Part shown: piece after piece, positions 53,373 through 62,592 of the stretch
How positions within the stretch are numbered: position 1 is the stretch's first letter
Layout of the letters: each line of letters starts with the position of its first letter
Assembly: GCA_012274445.1 (NCBI GenBank)
Contig: JAAROD010000033.1
Location: forward strand, 1,240,001-1,304,000
Length of the DNA stretch: 64,000 bases
Reading direction: 5' to 3'
From: Sclerotiophoma versabilis
Taxonomy: Eukaryota > Ascomycota > Dothideomycetes > Pleosporales > Didymellaceae
Notes under the pieces: model-generated
Database searches by the model: none
Told to the model about the DNA's origin: nothing
The model's input: the letters and a program-made list of their open reading frames with translations, nothing else
Position numbers and translations under genes: made by a program

Positions 53373-55400
53373 TCACTTTGCGCGGGACATGGGGCCCCAA
53401 TTCTCTCGTGGCGCGAGCTGGTAGCGGACATACTTGCCTCTGTCGTGGTCTCTGCCCAGCTTCTCGTCGAACTTGACTTCGAAGTTCGTGCCTAGGTATG
53501 AGGGTCGCTCGACTGTCTCTGTGTTTGCCATTTCGACGTCAGCAGCCTCGCCGTTCTGTGCAGTCGAGTCTGTCTCTGTAGCGACGTTCTCTGCCGCGCC
53601 ATTTGTGTTCGTAGCACCTGTGCTTGGTTTCGACATGATTGCGCGGCCTGCTGTGTTCTCCTTCAGTGGGTTTTTGAGGGGCGCCTTCTGGCGAACCCAT
53701 TCTGTCATTATGTGCCAAATGTCTGTCCAGGACGCGTCTGTCTTGACCGACCCTGGCTTGCAGTGGCTCATTGTCACCCGGAAACCAGCGTGTCGGAGTG
53801 CGCCACGCAATGCTGCAGTGGGTGGCGCAGAGCAGTGCAAGACTTTGGCAACCGAACTGGGGATGAAGAAGAACGGACGGTGATCTATCTCCGCAGGATC
53901 AGCCTTGGGAATCAGAGGGTCAAGCATTTGTTTGCTCTGCTCATCCTTCAGCTTCACCCCAAATGTGATCTCTTCCAAAGCCGTGCGAAGCATGCCTTCT
54001 ATCCTGTCCATTGTAGGATACGTTTTGCGCTCAACCTCGTTCAACTGCGCCAGTACTCTTTCAATGAATCCTACGTTATGCAGAGGACCGCCGTACATTG
54101 GTCCAACAATATGCGTCTTTATCCCGCAGTGTCTGCAGTGCTCGTCTGCAGAAGGGCCTGCGGCGAATCCGTGCTTGTAGAACGGGTCTCCCTTCTTGTT
54201 CTTTGTGACCTTGTTGCGCGCAAGGAACTGTGTGGTCCACGCACCGCAGCCGTTATCACAGGAGTATACAAGCATTGTCTTACCCGCTAGAAGCTTAACG
54301 TCGTTTGGTGCTTTTCGCACTCGCACGAAGACCCTAAGGTAATAGTCGATAGACAATGACAGCAATGGCTCGATTGCCATACCGTATCGTGCAGCCGAAG
54401 ATGCGATAGCATGAAGAACCAGACGCAAACCACCCTCGTGACAAGGTTCGCCCTTGAATGGTAGACCTCCGTATTGCGAGTATGTCTTCTCCAGATAGCC
54501 GTGCGACGCAAAGATGGCGGAGTCCGTACATGTAACGCAAAGAAGTCCATCATCGTTGATTGCTTGTATAGCGGAGTCGATGAAGGGTGCTGCTGTGCCG
54601 TACGGGTCTAAGTCAATCACATCGTAGCCGTTCTTGTCGCAGTAGCTGTACATGTAGGCTATGGCGTTGCCCGTGTTGGGTTTGATGGTGCCTTCCAGCT
54701 TGTTGTGCTTGGTGTTCAGTTTGATTGACTCGACAGCGTTTTTCGACATGTCATTGGACGTGATTGATGTTGCGAAGGGTATCTCTTTTGCATATCTTAA
54801 CGCCCGCAAACCGGTCGCAGACAAAGCATCGAGGATGGTGAAGGGCGCTCTCCATGGCTTGGGTTCCTTATTTGTGCTCTGTTGCGCATCCGGTGCAGAT
54901 GCAGCTTCAACTTCCTCTGTCGCATCACTGTTCTGTGTGATCTTTTGTTTCTTTGCTGGCGCCGCACCATCGTCGGTCTCGCCCTCGACCGGCTTGCGCT
55001 TTAGTGTGTTCTCATCCCCAGCGGCTGCTGCTTCCACCGGTTCCTCGACCGCCTCTTTTCCCTGACCCCTTTGTTTTTTTGGCCCCTTCTTCAGCTGCTT
55101 TGCATGCCTCTCCTGCTTCCTTTGTATGGAGTCCAGGCCAAACGTCTTGATCGCGAGCACGCTCAAGTCCCGGTTGAATTGCTGGATAGGGTTATAGAAG
55201 ACCTGCTGCTTCTGCGTGTCCTCTTTTGACATGCGCGGGTCGGTCGACGTAGGTGTGTCGTGCGGTACGAGGATGTGCGCCAGGCCCTCTTTGATCGTAG
55301 TGTACTGTTTCCCCTCATGGCTGATGTTCTGTCCCGCTTCTGGTGTTGCATCGATTGGCTTGGCTTGCGACTCAGTCGTTGTAGCGTTGCTGGAGGCCAT
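53373..55400 (-). CDS. TRM1: tRNA (guanine26-N2)-dimethyltransferase Trm1
   Basis: 675 residues from the ATG at 55400, which has A at -3. Trm1 converts G26 of many tRNAs to N2,N2-dimethylguanosine with SAM. Landmarks: 'VFYNPIQQFNRDLSV' (67-81), 'DALSATGLRALRYAKE' (191-206), 'SNDMSKNAVE' (215-224), the catalytic 'VIDLDPYGTAAPFIDS' (261-276) and the zinc-binding 'SCDNGCGAW...EHCRHCG' region. An insertion of about 80 charged residues (100-180) separates the first two motifs and looks like a nuclear signal region ('KKQK'). Upstream of the ATG the same frame stays open to a stop at 55569-55571 and encodes a mitochondrial-type presequence without an AUG (see findings). Divergent from the next gene. 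Confidence 0.95.
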   Translation of the reverse strand: MASSNATTTESQAKPIDATPEAGQNISHEGKQYTTIKEGLAHILVPHDTPTSTDPRMSKEDTQKQQVFYNPIQQFNRDLSVLAIKTFGLDSIQRKQERHAKQLKKGPKKQRGQGKEAVEEPVEAAAAGDENTLKRKPVEGETDDGAAPAKKQKITQNSDATEEVEAASAPDAQQSTNKEPKPWRAPFTILDALSATGLRALRYAKEIPFATSITSNDMSKNAVESIKLNTKHNKLEGTIKPNTGNAIAYMYSYCDKNGYDVIDLDPYGTAAPFIDSAIQAINDDGLLCVTCTDSAIFASHGYLEKTYSQYGGLPFKGEPCHEGGLRLVLHAIASSAARYGMAIEPLLSLSIDYYLRVFVRVRKAPNDVKLLAGKTMLVYSCDNGCGAWTTQFLARNKVTKNKKGDPFYKHGFAAGPSADEHCRHCGIKTHIVGPMYGGPLHNVGFIERVLAQLNEVERKTYPTMDRIEGMLRTALEEITFGVKLKDEQSKQMLDPLIPKADPAEIDHRPFFFIPSSVAKVLHCSAPPTAALRGALRHAGFRVTMSHCKPGSVKTDASWTDIWHIMTEWVRQKAPLKNPLKENTAGRAIMSKPSTGATNTNGAAENVATETDSTAQNGEAADVEMANTETVERPSYLGTNFEVKFDEKLGRDHDRGKYVRYQLAPRENWGPMSRAK

Positions 55401-56054
55401 TATGGGCGAGATGTGGAAGCTGCGACTGGAAGTGTAGAAGTTACTGGGAGCCCATAATCTACGGGATACTATATGGAGCTTTCGCGGGGCACACAGAATG
55501 CGCAAAACTGGAGTGAGAGAGGCCAGATTTGTAACGAGCCAGCTGTCCAAGCTTTCTACCCAAAATTCCTAGGTAAGGTGAGGTTGGTAGAAGCTCAGAT
55601 GTGACTCGTATCGCAACCACAGTTCGCGGTCGCGCTCCAAAATTTGGCAACTTGAGCTTATCTTAGCGCGATCTGGTCCGCGAGGCTGACAAGCACGTTC
55701 CCCGCATCACTTACAAGCAGAACATGGCACCAACACAGAAAGAGGAACAAGGCATAGCAAAGTGGCTTGTCTCGTCCAGGAATATCTGTAGTAGAATGCA
55801 GCCTATCATGCGCAAGCCAAGAGAACTGCAAGCACATGCGCCCGTCGTCTGGACGCCGATAGCTGAGTGGTTGCCTGATGGCTGCTAAAACAGCCTCCAC
55901 CAGGACGCGAGTCTCACCGGCGGCCCCGTGGTAAGCATAAGAGGCTGAGTCTCGTCTGTCTTTGTCGTCTCATCCTGCTCTCCTTCTGCCGTACCCTTGC
56001 TCTTGTATACATCAGGTACTACAGCCACACATTGCCTCTACCGTCGCCAGCACC
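55401..56054. promoter_or_regulatory. divergent promoter of TRM1 and a membrane-protein gene
   Basis: 654 bp. The first 168 bp on the TRM1 side are an AUG-less open frame in register with Trm1; a good 3' splice site (CTTACCTAG) lies just upstream of it at 55569-55577. No TATA box was seen. Confidence 0.45.
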
Positions 56055-57281
56055 ATGGGCAGAGCAGCTCCCCCTCCAGAGTATCGGGACGAGCCAGATG
56101 CAGACGCCGTCTCCCTGCACACCACGCCAGATGACTACACCTACGACGCGCCCGAGCTCACTGAGCCCCCTTCCTACGCCGACAGCGAGGCAGACGCCAC
56201 CACTCCACGTGCCGCCATTCATCACATCCCTCCACCCACCACCCGCACCGACCACAGCCGGCCCGCCTTCCACAATGGCAAGCCGCAAGTATGCGACACT
56301 TCAACGCATATGGACCCCCGCTATGACACCGACCCCGTCTTCCTCGAAACTGCGCTGCGCTCCTTCGCCTCTACCGCCCCCATACCGCTGATATACATCA
56401 TGGGCACGCACAAGGAGACGACGAAACGCGGGGACAAGAAAGAGACACACGATGTGACTGACTTCCGCATCGTGCTGAACATATCATCCTACCTGCACCC
56501 AAACTTCTCCTCCTCAGACGCGTCAACAGTGAACTTGGTGACGGCGAGCAACGGCGAGAAAACGCACCGCGGGACGATCTGGAAGAAGCGTGCTCCGGGC
56601 GTGAAGCAAGACCTCGAAGTCGGCAGCCCCTCGCCCACGCTGACAGAATGGTGCCATCGCTTCTGCGCCTCCACCTCCCCTCTGCGCATCTTCCGGCTGA
56701 AGAGGACGGTGACTGGGTTCGACTCGACCTACCTCCAAAACCGCATCGAGGGCCTCATTCGCAGCACAAACTACCGCGGACACATCAACATCACCTTCCC
56801 CACCGAGGACGAGAAGGTGGATATCTACACATCTCACCGTGTCAACACCTGGCGGAACACGAAATGGATATGCTGGCTGTTCTACCTCACATTCATGTGG
56901 ATCATTACTTGGCCCATTCTGTTCTTCTGTACCAAGAGGTATTCAGTGGTTAGGGCGGAATGGCCGTTCAGCGTATCTGTCAACGGCAGGAAAATGTACA
57001 CCACGGTGAGCGAGGAACAGTACTTCGACAAATGGAGCACAGCGATCAAGCGTCTTGCACTGAATAGGTACCAAGGCGAGGCGAGCGAGGAGATGATGCG
57101 CGGTGTTACTGAGCGCCCCGCGGATCCGTCCATGCCAGGTACTGTCAATTCAGGTCACGCTGGTGTAGACAATGCGGTAGGGCTGCTTTCGCAGGGGTTC
57201 CAGGTTGCGCGCGCGCTGTCGAGTGGGAGTGGAAGGGGTCTGACTCAAGGACTGCAAGGCGGTTGGGGTTATGATACTTGA
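56055..57281 (+). CDS. conserved fungal membrane-associated protein, unknown role
   Basis: 408 residues from the ATG at 56055; the frame reaches 55962 but opens there with TTG. An acidic Pro/Tyr-rich N-terminus ('PPEYRDEPDADA', 'EPPSYADSEAD') is followed by a folded domain at about 95-265 with 'DFRIVLNISSYLHPNF' and 'EWCHRFCASTSPLRIFRLKR'. One hydrophobic segment, 'WICWLFYLTFMWIITWPILFFC' split around residues 271-292, probably a transmembrane helix or hairpin, precedes 'RAEWPFS'. The PPxY-like motifs (PPEY, PPSY) could bind WW domains of Rsp5-type ubiquitin ligases, as in arrestin-related adaptors. No family name is known to me with certainty. Confidence 0.75.
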   Translation: MGRAAPPPEYRDEPDADAVSLHTTPDDYTYDAPELTEPPSYADSEADATTPRAAIHHIPPPTTRTDHSRPAFHNGKPQVCDTSTHMDPRYDTDPVFLETALRSFASTAPIPLIYIMGTHKETTKRGDKKETHDVTDFRIVLNISSYLHPNFSSSDASTVNLVTASNGEKTHRGTIWKKRAPGVKQDLEVGSPSPTLTEWCHRFCASTSPLRIFRLKRTVTGFDSTYLQNRIEGLIRSTNYRGHINITFPTEDEKVDIYTSHRVNTWRNTKWICWLFYLTFMWIITWPILFFCTKRYSVVRAEWPFSVSVNGRKMYTTVSEEQYFDKWSTAIKRLALNRYQGEASEEMMRGVTERPADPSMPGTVNSGHAGVDNAVGLLSQGFQVARALSSGSGRGLTQGLQGGWGYDT

Positions 57282-57635
57282 GTTGTTGTGTGCATTATGT
57301 AGCACTCCTCGCACCTTGATTTCCGCTCTACGCATTATTACCATCAGCGCGGTGAAACATGATTGCCACCATGGTGTTAATAATCTTTTATATTCAAATA
57401 CTATGGGAAACCCCGAATCACTGATCTGGAAGTCTGGTTCCTCAAAGTTAGGCTTTGTTGCGTGATGAAATTTTTCACTCCTAAATGTACGGCGTTAATC
57501 GCGAAAACCCACCATCTCCATCCCAGCGTCGGCCGCAGACACAACGTCTACAGATAGTGCTTTAACACATGATATTCGAGACCTATCCAACGTCCTCACA
57601 CCCATTGGATCAAAACACACCAACATCCCAATTGC
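57282..57635. other. intergenic between convergent genes
   Basis: 354 bp, AT-rich, holding the two 3' ends. No gene seen. Confidence 0.5.
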
Positions 57636-58565
57636 TCACTTCCACTCCCAGACCTCCTCTACCACCCACTCAAACCCGCGATAAGTCACCCGCCCACCCA
57701 ATCCCACCACCTCAGGCCTAAACGGCACACAGCACGGCAAAAACATCCCCCCCGTCCTCGCCGTCCTCTTCCACATCTCTTCCCGTCCCCGAGGCCGTCC
57801 ATCCGCAAGATCCCCATCGCTCACCTCCCACCTCTCCGTCGTAACCTCGCTTCCCACCATCAAAATCCCCTGGCAAAACTGCCCAACCCTAACAACCACC
57901 CCGCGCACACCCCTCGCCTCATCGCTGCAGCGCAGCACAATGCACACCTTAGCCCCAGAAGCCTCGGTAGACTCCACATCAACATCGCGCCAGAGCTCCT
58001 CATGCCCCGCCACGCGATCAAGGTGAGGATGAAACGCGGAGCCGTGCTCGAGAAACAGACCAGCGCCGAGGTCGTACATATCGCCCTCGTCGACGGGGAT
58101 GTGCGGTGCTGCGACCGCAAAGCGGCTATCTAGCCAGTGCGTCCAGGTAGCGTGTGTGAACGCGCCGTGGGTTTCGTGCGGTGAGGCCGTCGCGGTTGAG
58201 GTGCTGGACCCTGTGAAGCCCCATTCTAAATGCGCTGGCTCGCTGGGGTTGGCTGGGTTGGTGCTGGGTTGGATGGGCTTGAGGTAGCGTAGGTCGACGA
58301 ATGTTCGGCCCGGGCTGGTGAGTACTAGGGTGCTGGTTGGTTCGAAGGGGTGTGGGGGTAGGTTGAGGGGGTTGGTGGAGGGCAGGCCTGGTGTGTATGG
58401 TACGGGTGTGCCTGGGGGAAGCGGGTGCGGGAGAAAGTATATGTATTCGCGAATGGAGATGTTGGGGCTTCCTGTGAGAGGTGGTGGTGCGATGGGATTG
58501 GCGGGAGGCGTGTAGGAGAAGCCTGGATCTGTGTCTGGTTGGGCCGGCGAGGGTGAGGACGTCAT
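57636..58565 (-). CDS. HRI1-family protein
   Basis: Single-exon gene of 309 residues. The pattern 'ISIREYIYFLP', 'TSTLVLTSPGRTFVDLRYLKP', 'LEWGFTGSSTS', 'HATWTHWLDSR' and 'DEGDMYDLGAGLFLEHGSAF...EELWRDVD' follows the HRI1 family (two lipocalin-like beta barrels) in order. In yeast Hri1 interacts with the casein kinase Hrr25 and with Sec72; its function is unknown. The N-terminal 30 residues are Pro-rich. The length is normal for the family. Confidence 0.75.
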   Translation of the reverse strand: MTSSPSPAQPDTDPGFSYTPPANPIAPPPLTGSPNISIREYIYFLPHPLPPGTPVPYTPGLPSTNPLNLPPHPFEPTSTLVLTSPGRTFVDLRYLKPIQPSTNPANPSEPAHLEWGFTGSSTSTATASPHETHGAFTHATWTHWLDSRFAVAAPHIPVDEGDMYDLGAGLFLEHGSAFHPHLDRVAGHEELWRDVDVESTEASGAKVCIVLRCSDEARGVRGVVVRVGQFCQGILMVGSEVTTERWEVSDGDLADGRPRGREEMWKRTARTGGMFLPCCVPFRPEVVGLGGRVTYRGFEWVVEEVWEWK

Positions 58566-59286
58566 GATTGTGGTGAGGTGTTGTATGGTGTTGATTGTTG
58601 TGGTGTGGATTGGGGTCCAGGGATTTGCAATTGCGCTAAGTTTGTTAGAAAATAATGTTGCAGTTCTGTGGTAAGAGCGGAAGTGATAGGAAATCGAAGA
58701 GTAGGCAGAATAAATGAATTTCTGAAGAGCAAGTGAGGAGTATTATTGCAGCGTGCATCGAAATGGCAAGGTGAAGACGGACTACCTACCTTTGTCCTAC
58801 GACTAATCAAGGCCTTTCTCTAAGAAAGGAATGATCAATACTTGAATGCACAGTGCCACAATTCTAATGGTATTCACCAACAGCAGAGAGCGTGAAATGA
58901 CGAAGTTCGTCAGAAGTCGCGATGTTGAAGTGGGGATGTGGAGAGCAGCAGCCCCACCCACAGTGGAGTAGCAGCAAGTTAAGTGCCTGATAAGAAATTA
59001 TCTACGGCCATCGTTTGTATGTTCAAGATTTGCTTGAAACTGTTGTATTGAATCGACCAAGATGATCATTAGTGTCCTTCATGTGTCACAATAACGGGTT
59101 TCGGAACAGCAGTTCATGGGTTTCATGGGGACGAAGTTTGCATTTGCAAAACTAGGTATCATTCGCAAGCTGTCTTTTTGACAGACCTAAACGCCGCCCA
59201 TGCTGGGAGTATCCATCACCAGACCCTGACTTTTGAATCCATCGTAAGGCATAGCACAGAACCGAACCACTACTTTAGCGAGTAGC
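58566..59286. other. intergenic, no supported gene
   Basis: 721 bp between the HRI1 gene start and the 3' end of the eL13 gene. Contains the HRI1 promoter and eL13 3' UTR. Nothing else recognised. Confidence 0.5.
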
Positions 59287-60140
59287 TTATTTCTTCTTGT
59301 TCTCCTCCTCCTCGGCCTTGGCAGCAGCGCGGGCAGCGCGCTTGCCCAAGAGGCGGGCCTCAGAGCGAGCGTCACGGAGCTTCCTGTAGGCGTTCTCCTC
59401 GCTCTTGTAGTCGCCAATAGCGCCCTCCTCGAAAACGGGGGTGTTCTTGATGGGCAGGATGTTGGTGCGGACAACGTTCTCGCCAGACTTGGCGGACTTG
59501 ACGTCCTCAGCGGAAGCGTCACCCTGCTTGGTCTTGCCGTTGCGGCGGGGGAAGAGGATGAGGCGCTTGCGGTACTCCTGGAGGCGCTCGACGTTGGCCT
59601 TGAGGGACTCCTCAGAGAGGTTCTGGCGGCGAGGGTCGACGGAGATACCGATGGTGCGGGCGAACTTGCGGGGAATGCCAGCAGCTGGAACATGTCAGTC
59701 GATGCTAAGACAGCGTAGACGGAGGATTGTACCCTTCAGCTCAGAGAGCGAGAAACCACGGCCGGGCCTGACGCGGCGGTTGTCTGTTCCATGTCAGCGT
59801 ATGCGCTGTCACAATTGCCTGCTTCCACATACACTTGACGGTAGGGCATCGCACAACGGGGCGGAGGAGGTCGACAGGGCGAGGAGCAACCTTAGCAGCC
59901 TTGGCAACACGAGCGTTGCGTCTGGACTTCTTCTTGCCAGGCTATTCGAGCGTTAACATCTATTGACACAGGCGCCACTGCTCTCAGCGGAGTGAGAGGG
60001 GATTTACCTGGTCGAAGTGCACGCGGACGTAGCGTTGCCTGTGAGAGTCAGTCAAAGTTTGCGCATATACAAAGCGGTTTCGCATACCAGTCCTTGTGGA
60101 AATGGTTCTTCTGGATCTGCTGGTTGTGCTTGATGGCCAT
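59287..60140 (-). CDS. RPL13: 60S ribosomal protein eL13
   Basis: Five exons on the minus strand: 60088-60140, 60008-60038, 59833-59941, 59733-59783, 59287-59684, with introns of 49, 66, 49 and 48 bp. Splicing gives 213 residues, the normal size. The protein begins 'MAIKHNQQIQKNHFHKDWQRYV' (in two blocks across intron 1), continues 'NARVAKAAKVAPRPVDLLRPVVRCPT', 'YNRRVRPGRGFSLSELK', 'AAGIPRKFARTIGISVDPRR' in order and ends in a basic helix 'KRAARAAAKAEEENKKK'. It is an internal large-subunit protein next to 28S rRNA. The intron-rich 5' half is typical of fungal ribosomal protein genes. The open frames in other registers here are shadows. Confidence 0.97.
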
Positions 60141-60667
60141 TTTTGCAGATTTCTGTAATATTGATTAGTTGTCCGTCGGTCTAATGCGATTGCGCAGCGA
60201 GATGTGCGTACCTGTCGATGGACCTGTGGTTAGTACGGGCTGACGGCTGGAAGTTCGACGTTCCTCGAGAGATTTTGCAAGCATCCGCGCTAGCGGTGCG
60301 TAGCGGGTCGCTTGTTGCGGTGGAACGTTCTGCCGGGCTTGGCAGCAAACTTCACCACAGCATCGTGAAGAAGGTATGTAGATAGCTCACGAACAACAAC
60401 AAAGTTTTTAATCGCTACGCGTCAATTGCAGTTTATTATTGCATCTTATAATGCTCGTGCGCAGCTTCAGTGCGCGCTCCGTATTTGAAAGCTTTGCTCA
60501 ACGCTGATATCGAACAAGATGAAGCAACAAGAGCTGGTGCGCTACAGCACCGGCGAACAGAAGGGTATATCATGCAACCATTGCAAACCAAACAAATCCA
60601 AGCCTCCATATCCAAAGGTCGTAACGTCGTAGCTAGTGGTAGGCGTCCTGCAGAGTGATCAGGACTG
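60141..60667. other. intergenic, promoter of eL13
   Basis: 527 bp. Includes the eL13 upstream region and the 3' flank of the coiled-coil gene. Frames at 60436-60687 are short and unsupported. Confidence 0.5.
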
Positions 60668-62071
60668 TTACTCGCGCAAGCCTCCAATGCCTAGACCTAC
60701 TCCGTGATCAACGCGTCCCCGTGGACTGGCGTAATGCCCTGCGGACTCGGGTCGCCGCTTTTCAAACTCCTTTGGGCGTGCTGTACTGTGCCCTTTCTTC
60801 ACATGACCAAAGATTTTGCTCTGCACGAGATTCGTCGACGGCGGTGCATGCATAGCCTTGGGTGGAGGTGCTCTCCGTAGCATACTGGTAGCCATCTGAC
60901 TGGCTTGAGACTCGTTGATCTGGTCATCTTCTCGGTCGGTGAAGGCCTCTTCCTCGTCGACGCTGGAGGCTGTGATGGTAGAGTTGGAGCTCTGTCGACG
61001 CTCATGCGCAGGCTTCTGCTGGTAGTGAGCAGGTGGTGCGGACTGAGGGATAGCCGTGGGCATGTAGCTTGGTGGGGTGCGCAACGGCCTAGCATAGGGA
61101 TGCGACCGCCTGTTTGGAGTGTTGGGGAGGGAAGACATGGATTGCGCACCTCTGTGGTGCCCTCGAGACCTTGGTGCGTGCGTGGCCGTCCTGGGCGTTG
61201 TGGGAGCTGTGGCACTCTCCTGGCTCAGCATCTTGTCGGCAAGAAGGAGTGCTTCGAAGTTGTTGGGCCCTCGGATGTTCTCATTGGACAGAGGAGTGCG
61301 GTGGAGTGCTCGCGGGGTAGGGTGATGTGGGGTGCCAAAGGTCGATCGCGGAGAGCCATGCTCGTTCATGTGCTCAAGGAGAGGCGCCATGTGATCCCTG
61401 TTCTTACGGATCCTTGACTTGAGGCGGTCGTTCTCTTCAATGAGACTGGCGAGCTCGCCCTCTCTATGCTCGGTCAGACGCTTCTGCTGCTCGAACAAGT
61501 CGCGTAGCTGCTCGTTCTCGGCCTGGAGGATCTGGTTCTGGCGGTCCATCTCGGCCATGATGATGGCATTGGCGGCGTTTGCGCTCTCAGCATAACTCGG
61601 TTCTGGAGTAGCGGCAGCCTGCCGGCGCTTTGCTTCGGCCTGCTGCAGAACATCCAGTTCCCTCTGCGCCATGGCCAGCTCGACTGCCATGCGACTGGCA
61701 GCCTCTTGACTCTCCATGACGGCCATGTTGTGTTGCAGCTTGTAGTGGGCGGCAGAGAGCCTCATGTCGCGCAGGGCGTTTGTGAGATGATCGACCATGG
61801 ATCGAAGCTCTTCGGCGGAGGCATTGTTGACCTGGTCGTGGGCGTAGAGCACTGCAGCAGCAGCTTCGGCAAGGGCTGTGGTGTTGCTGAGCGTCGAAGG
61901 CGGCGGCGGCGAGGTGAGCTGGGGGGTGGGGGGACTCGGCGTGCGGACCGGGGCAGGCTGTGTGCTGGGCAGCTGCGACGACGGCGGCGGTGTTGCAGAG
62001 GTCGAGGGCGACTTCAGTGCAGGCGTCTCCAGGCGCGTGTCCTCGGCAGTGGGCAGCAGTGAGTGTGCCAT
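60668..62071 (-). CDS. coiled-coil protein with disordered ends
   Basis: 467 residues from the ATG at 62071; the longer frame to 62128 opens with TTG. Residues 1-60 are Pro/Thr/Ser-rich with repeated 'SPPTP'-like sites. Residues 65-235 form a long coiled coil in two parts ('LAEAAAAVLYAHDQ...AEAKRRQAA', then 'AEMDRQNQILQAENEQLRDLFEQQKRL'), broken by a Pro at 155-160. The C-terminal half is basic, Ser/Pro/Thr-rich and has many possible CDK or proline-directed kinase sites. This layout is common in fungal cytoskeletal and septation scaffolds, but no family was identified. Divergent from the next gene with a very GC-rich gap. Confidence 0.75.
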   Translation of the reverse strand: MAHSLLPTAEDTRLETPALKSPSTSATPPPSSQLPSTQPAPVRTPSPPTPQLTSPPPPSTLSNTTALAEAAAAVLYAHDQVNNASAEELRSMVDHLTNALRDMRLSAAHYKLQHNMAVMESQEAASRMAVELAMAQRELDVLQQAEAKRRQAAATPEPSYAESANAANAIIMAEMDRQNQILQAENEQLRDLFEQQKRLTEHREGELASLIEENDRLKSRIRKNRDHMAPLLEHMNEHGSPRSTFGTPHHPTPRALHRTPLSNENIRGPNNFEALLLADKMLSQESATAPTTPRTATHAPRSRGHHRGAQSMSSLPNTPNRRSHPYARPLRTPPSYMPTAIPQSAPPAHYQQKPAHERRQSSNSTITASSVDEEEAFTDREDDQINESQASQMATSMLRRAPPPKAMHAPPSTNLVQSKIFGHVKKGHSTARPKEFEKRRPESAGHYASPRGRVDHGVGLGIGGLRE

Positions 62072-62592
62072 GACGTGTGGGGCTACAGCAGTAGGCGGCA
62101 GGGCAGGCGCGGTGATGGTGTCGGACAAGCGCGGGAGGGGTGGAGGCTGCGTGCTTGCAGGCGGACGCAGGGCAGATGCGGCGATCGCGTTCGCGGCGCG
62201 TGCTGCGGGGAAGTGTCGCGGAAGCTATGCGACGGTGATGCGTGCGCGGGGCGGCCAAACAGAGGGCGCTCGGCGGCGTGCAGGTCAGCGCGACGGTGGT
62301 GAGGGAGCGTGGAGCGGGCAGCAAGGCGGAGCCGGGGCGTGCACTGTGGCACTGGGGGCTTGGTGGTGTGTGTCGTGTCGACTGCTGCGAACGAGCGTCG
62401 CCCAAGCAACGCGGCGGCGCAGTGACATCAGGACGGCCTGTCCGCCCGCAGGTCGCGCCCGGCCGCTGGAAATTGTGCCAGCAGGGAGAGGCCCAGTCCC
62501 GGCGCGACGAGCTCCCACTGCCCACGGCCGCACCCGACTGCGCATGAACGGCGACGCTGAGCACTGAAACCGCGGCCGTCGTGGCCATTGCC
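62072..62592. promoter_or_regulatory. GC-rich divergent promoter
   Basis: 521 bp, strikingly GC-rich, between the two divergent genes at the right end. Long open frames cross it in other registers (for example minus 61587-62846) because stops are rare in GC-rich DNA; they are not supported as genes. Confidence 0.5.

Noticed and set aside
59187..59693. 168-codon minus-strand frame over eL13
   Set aside because: Runs in another register of the eL13 last exon; the spliced eL13 reading is certain.
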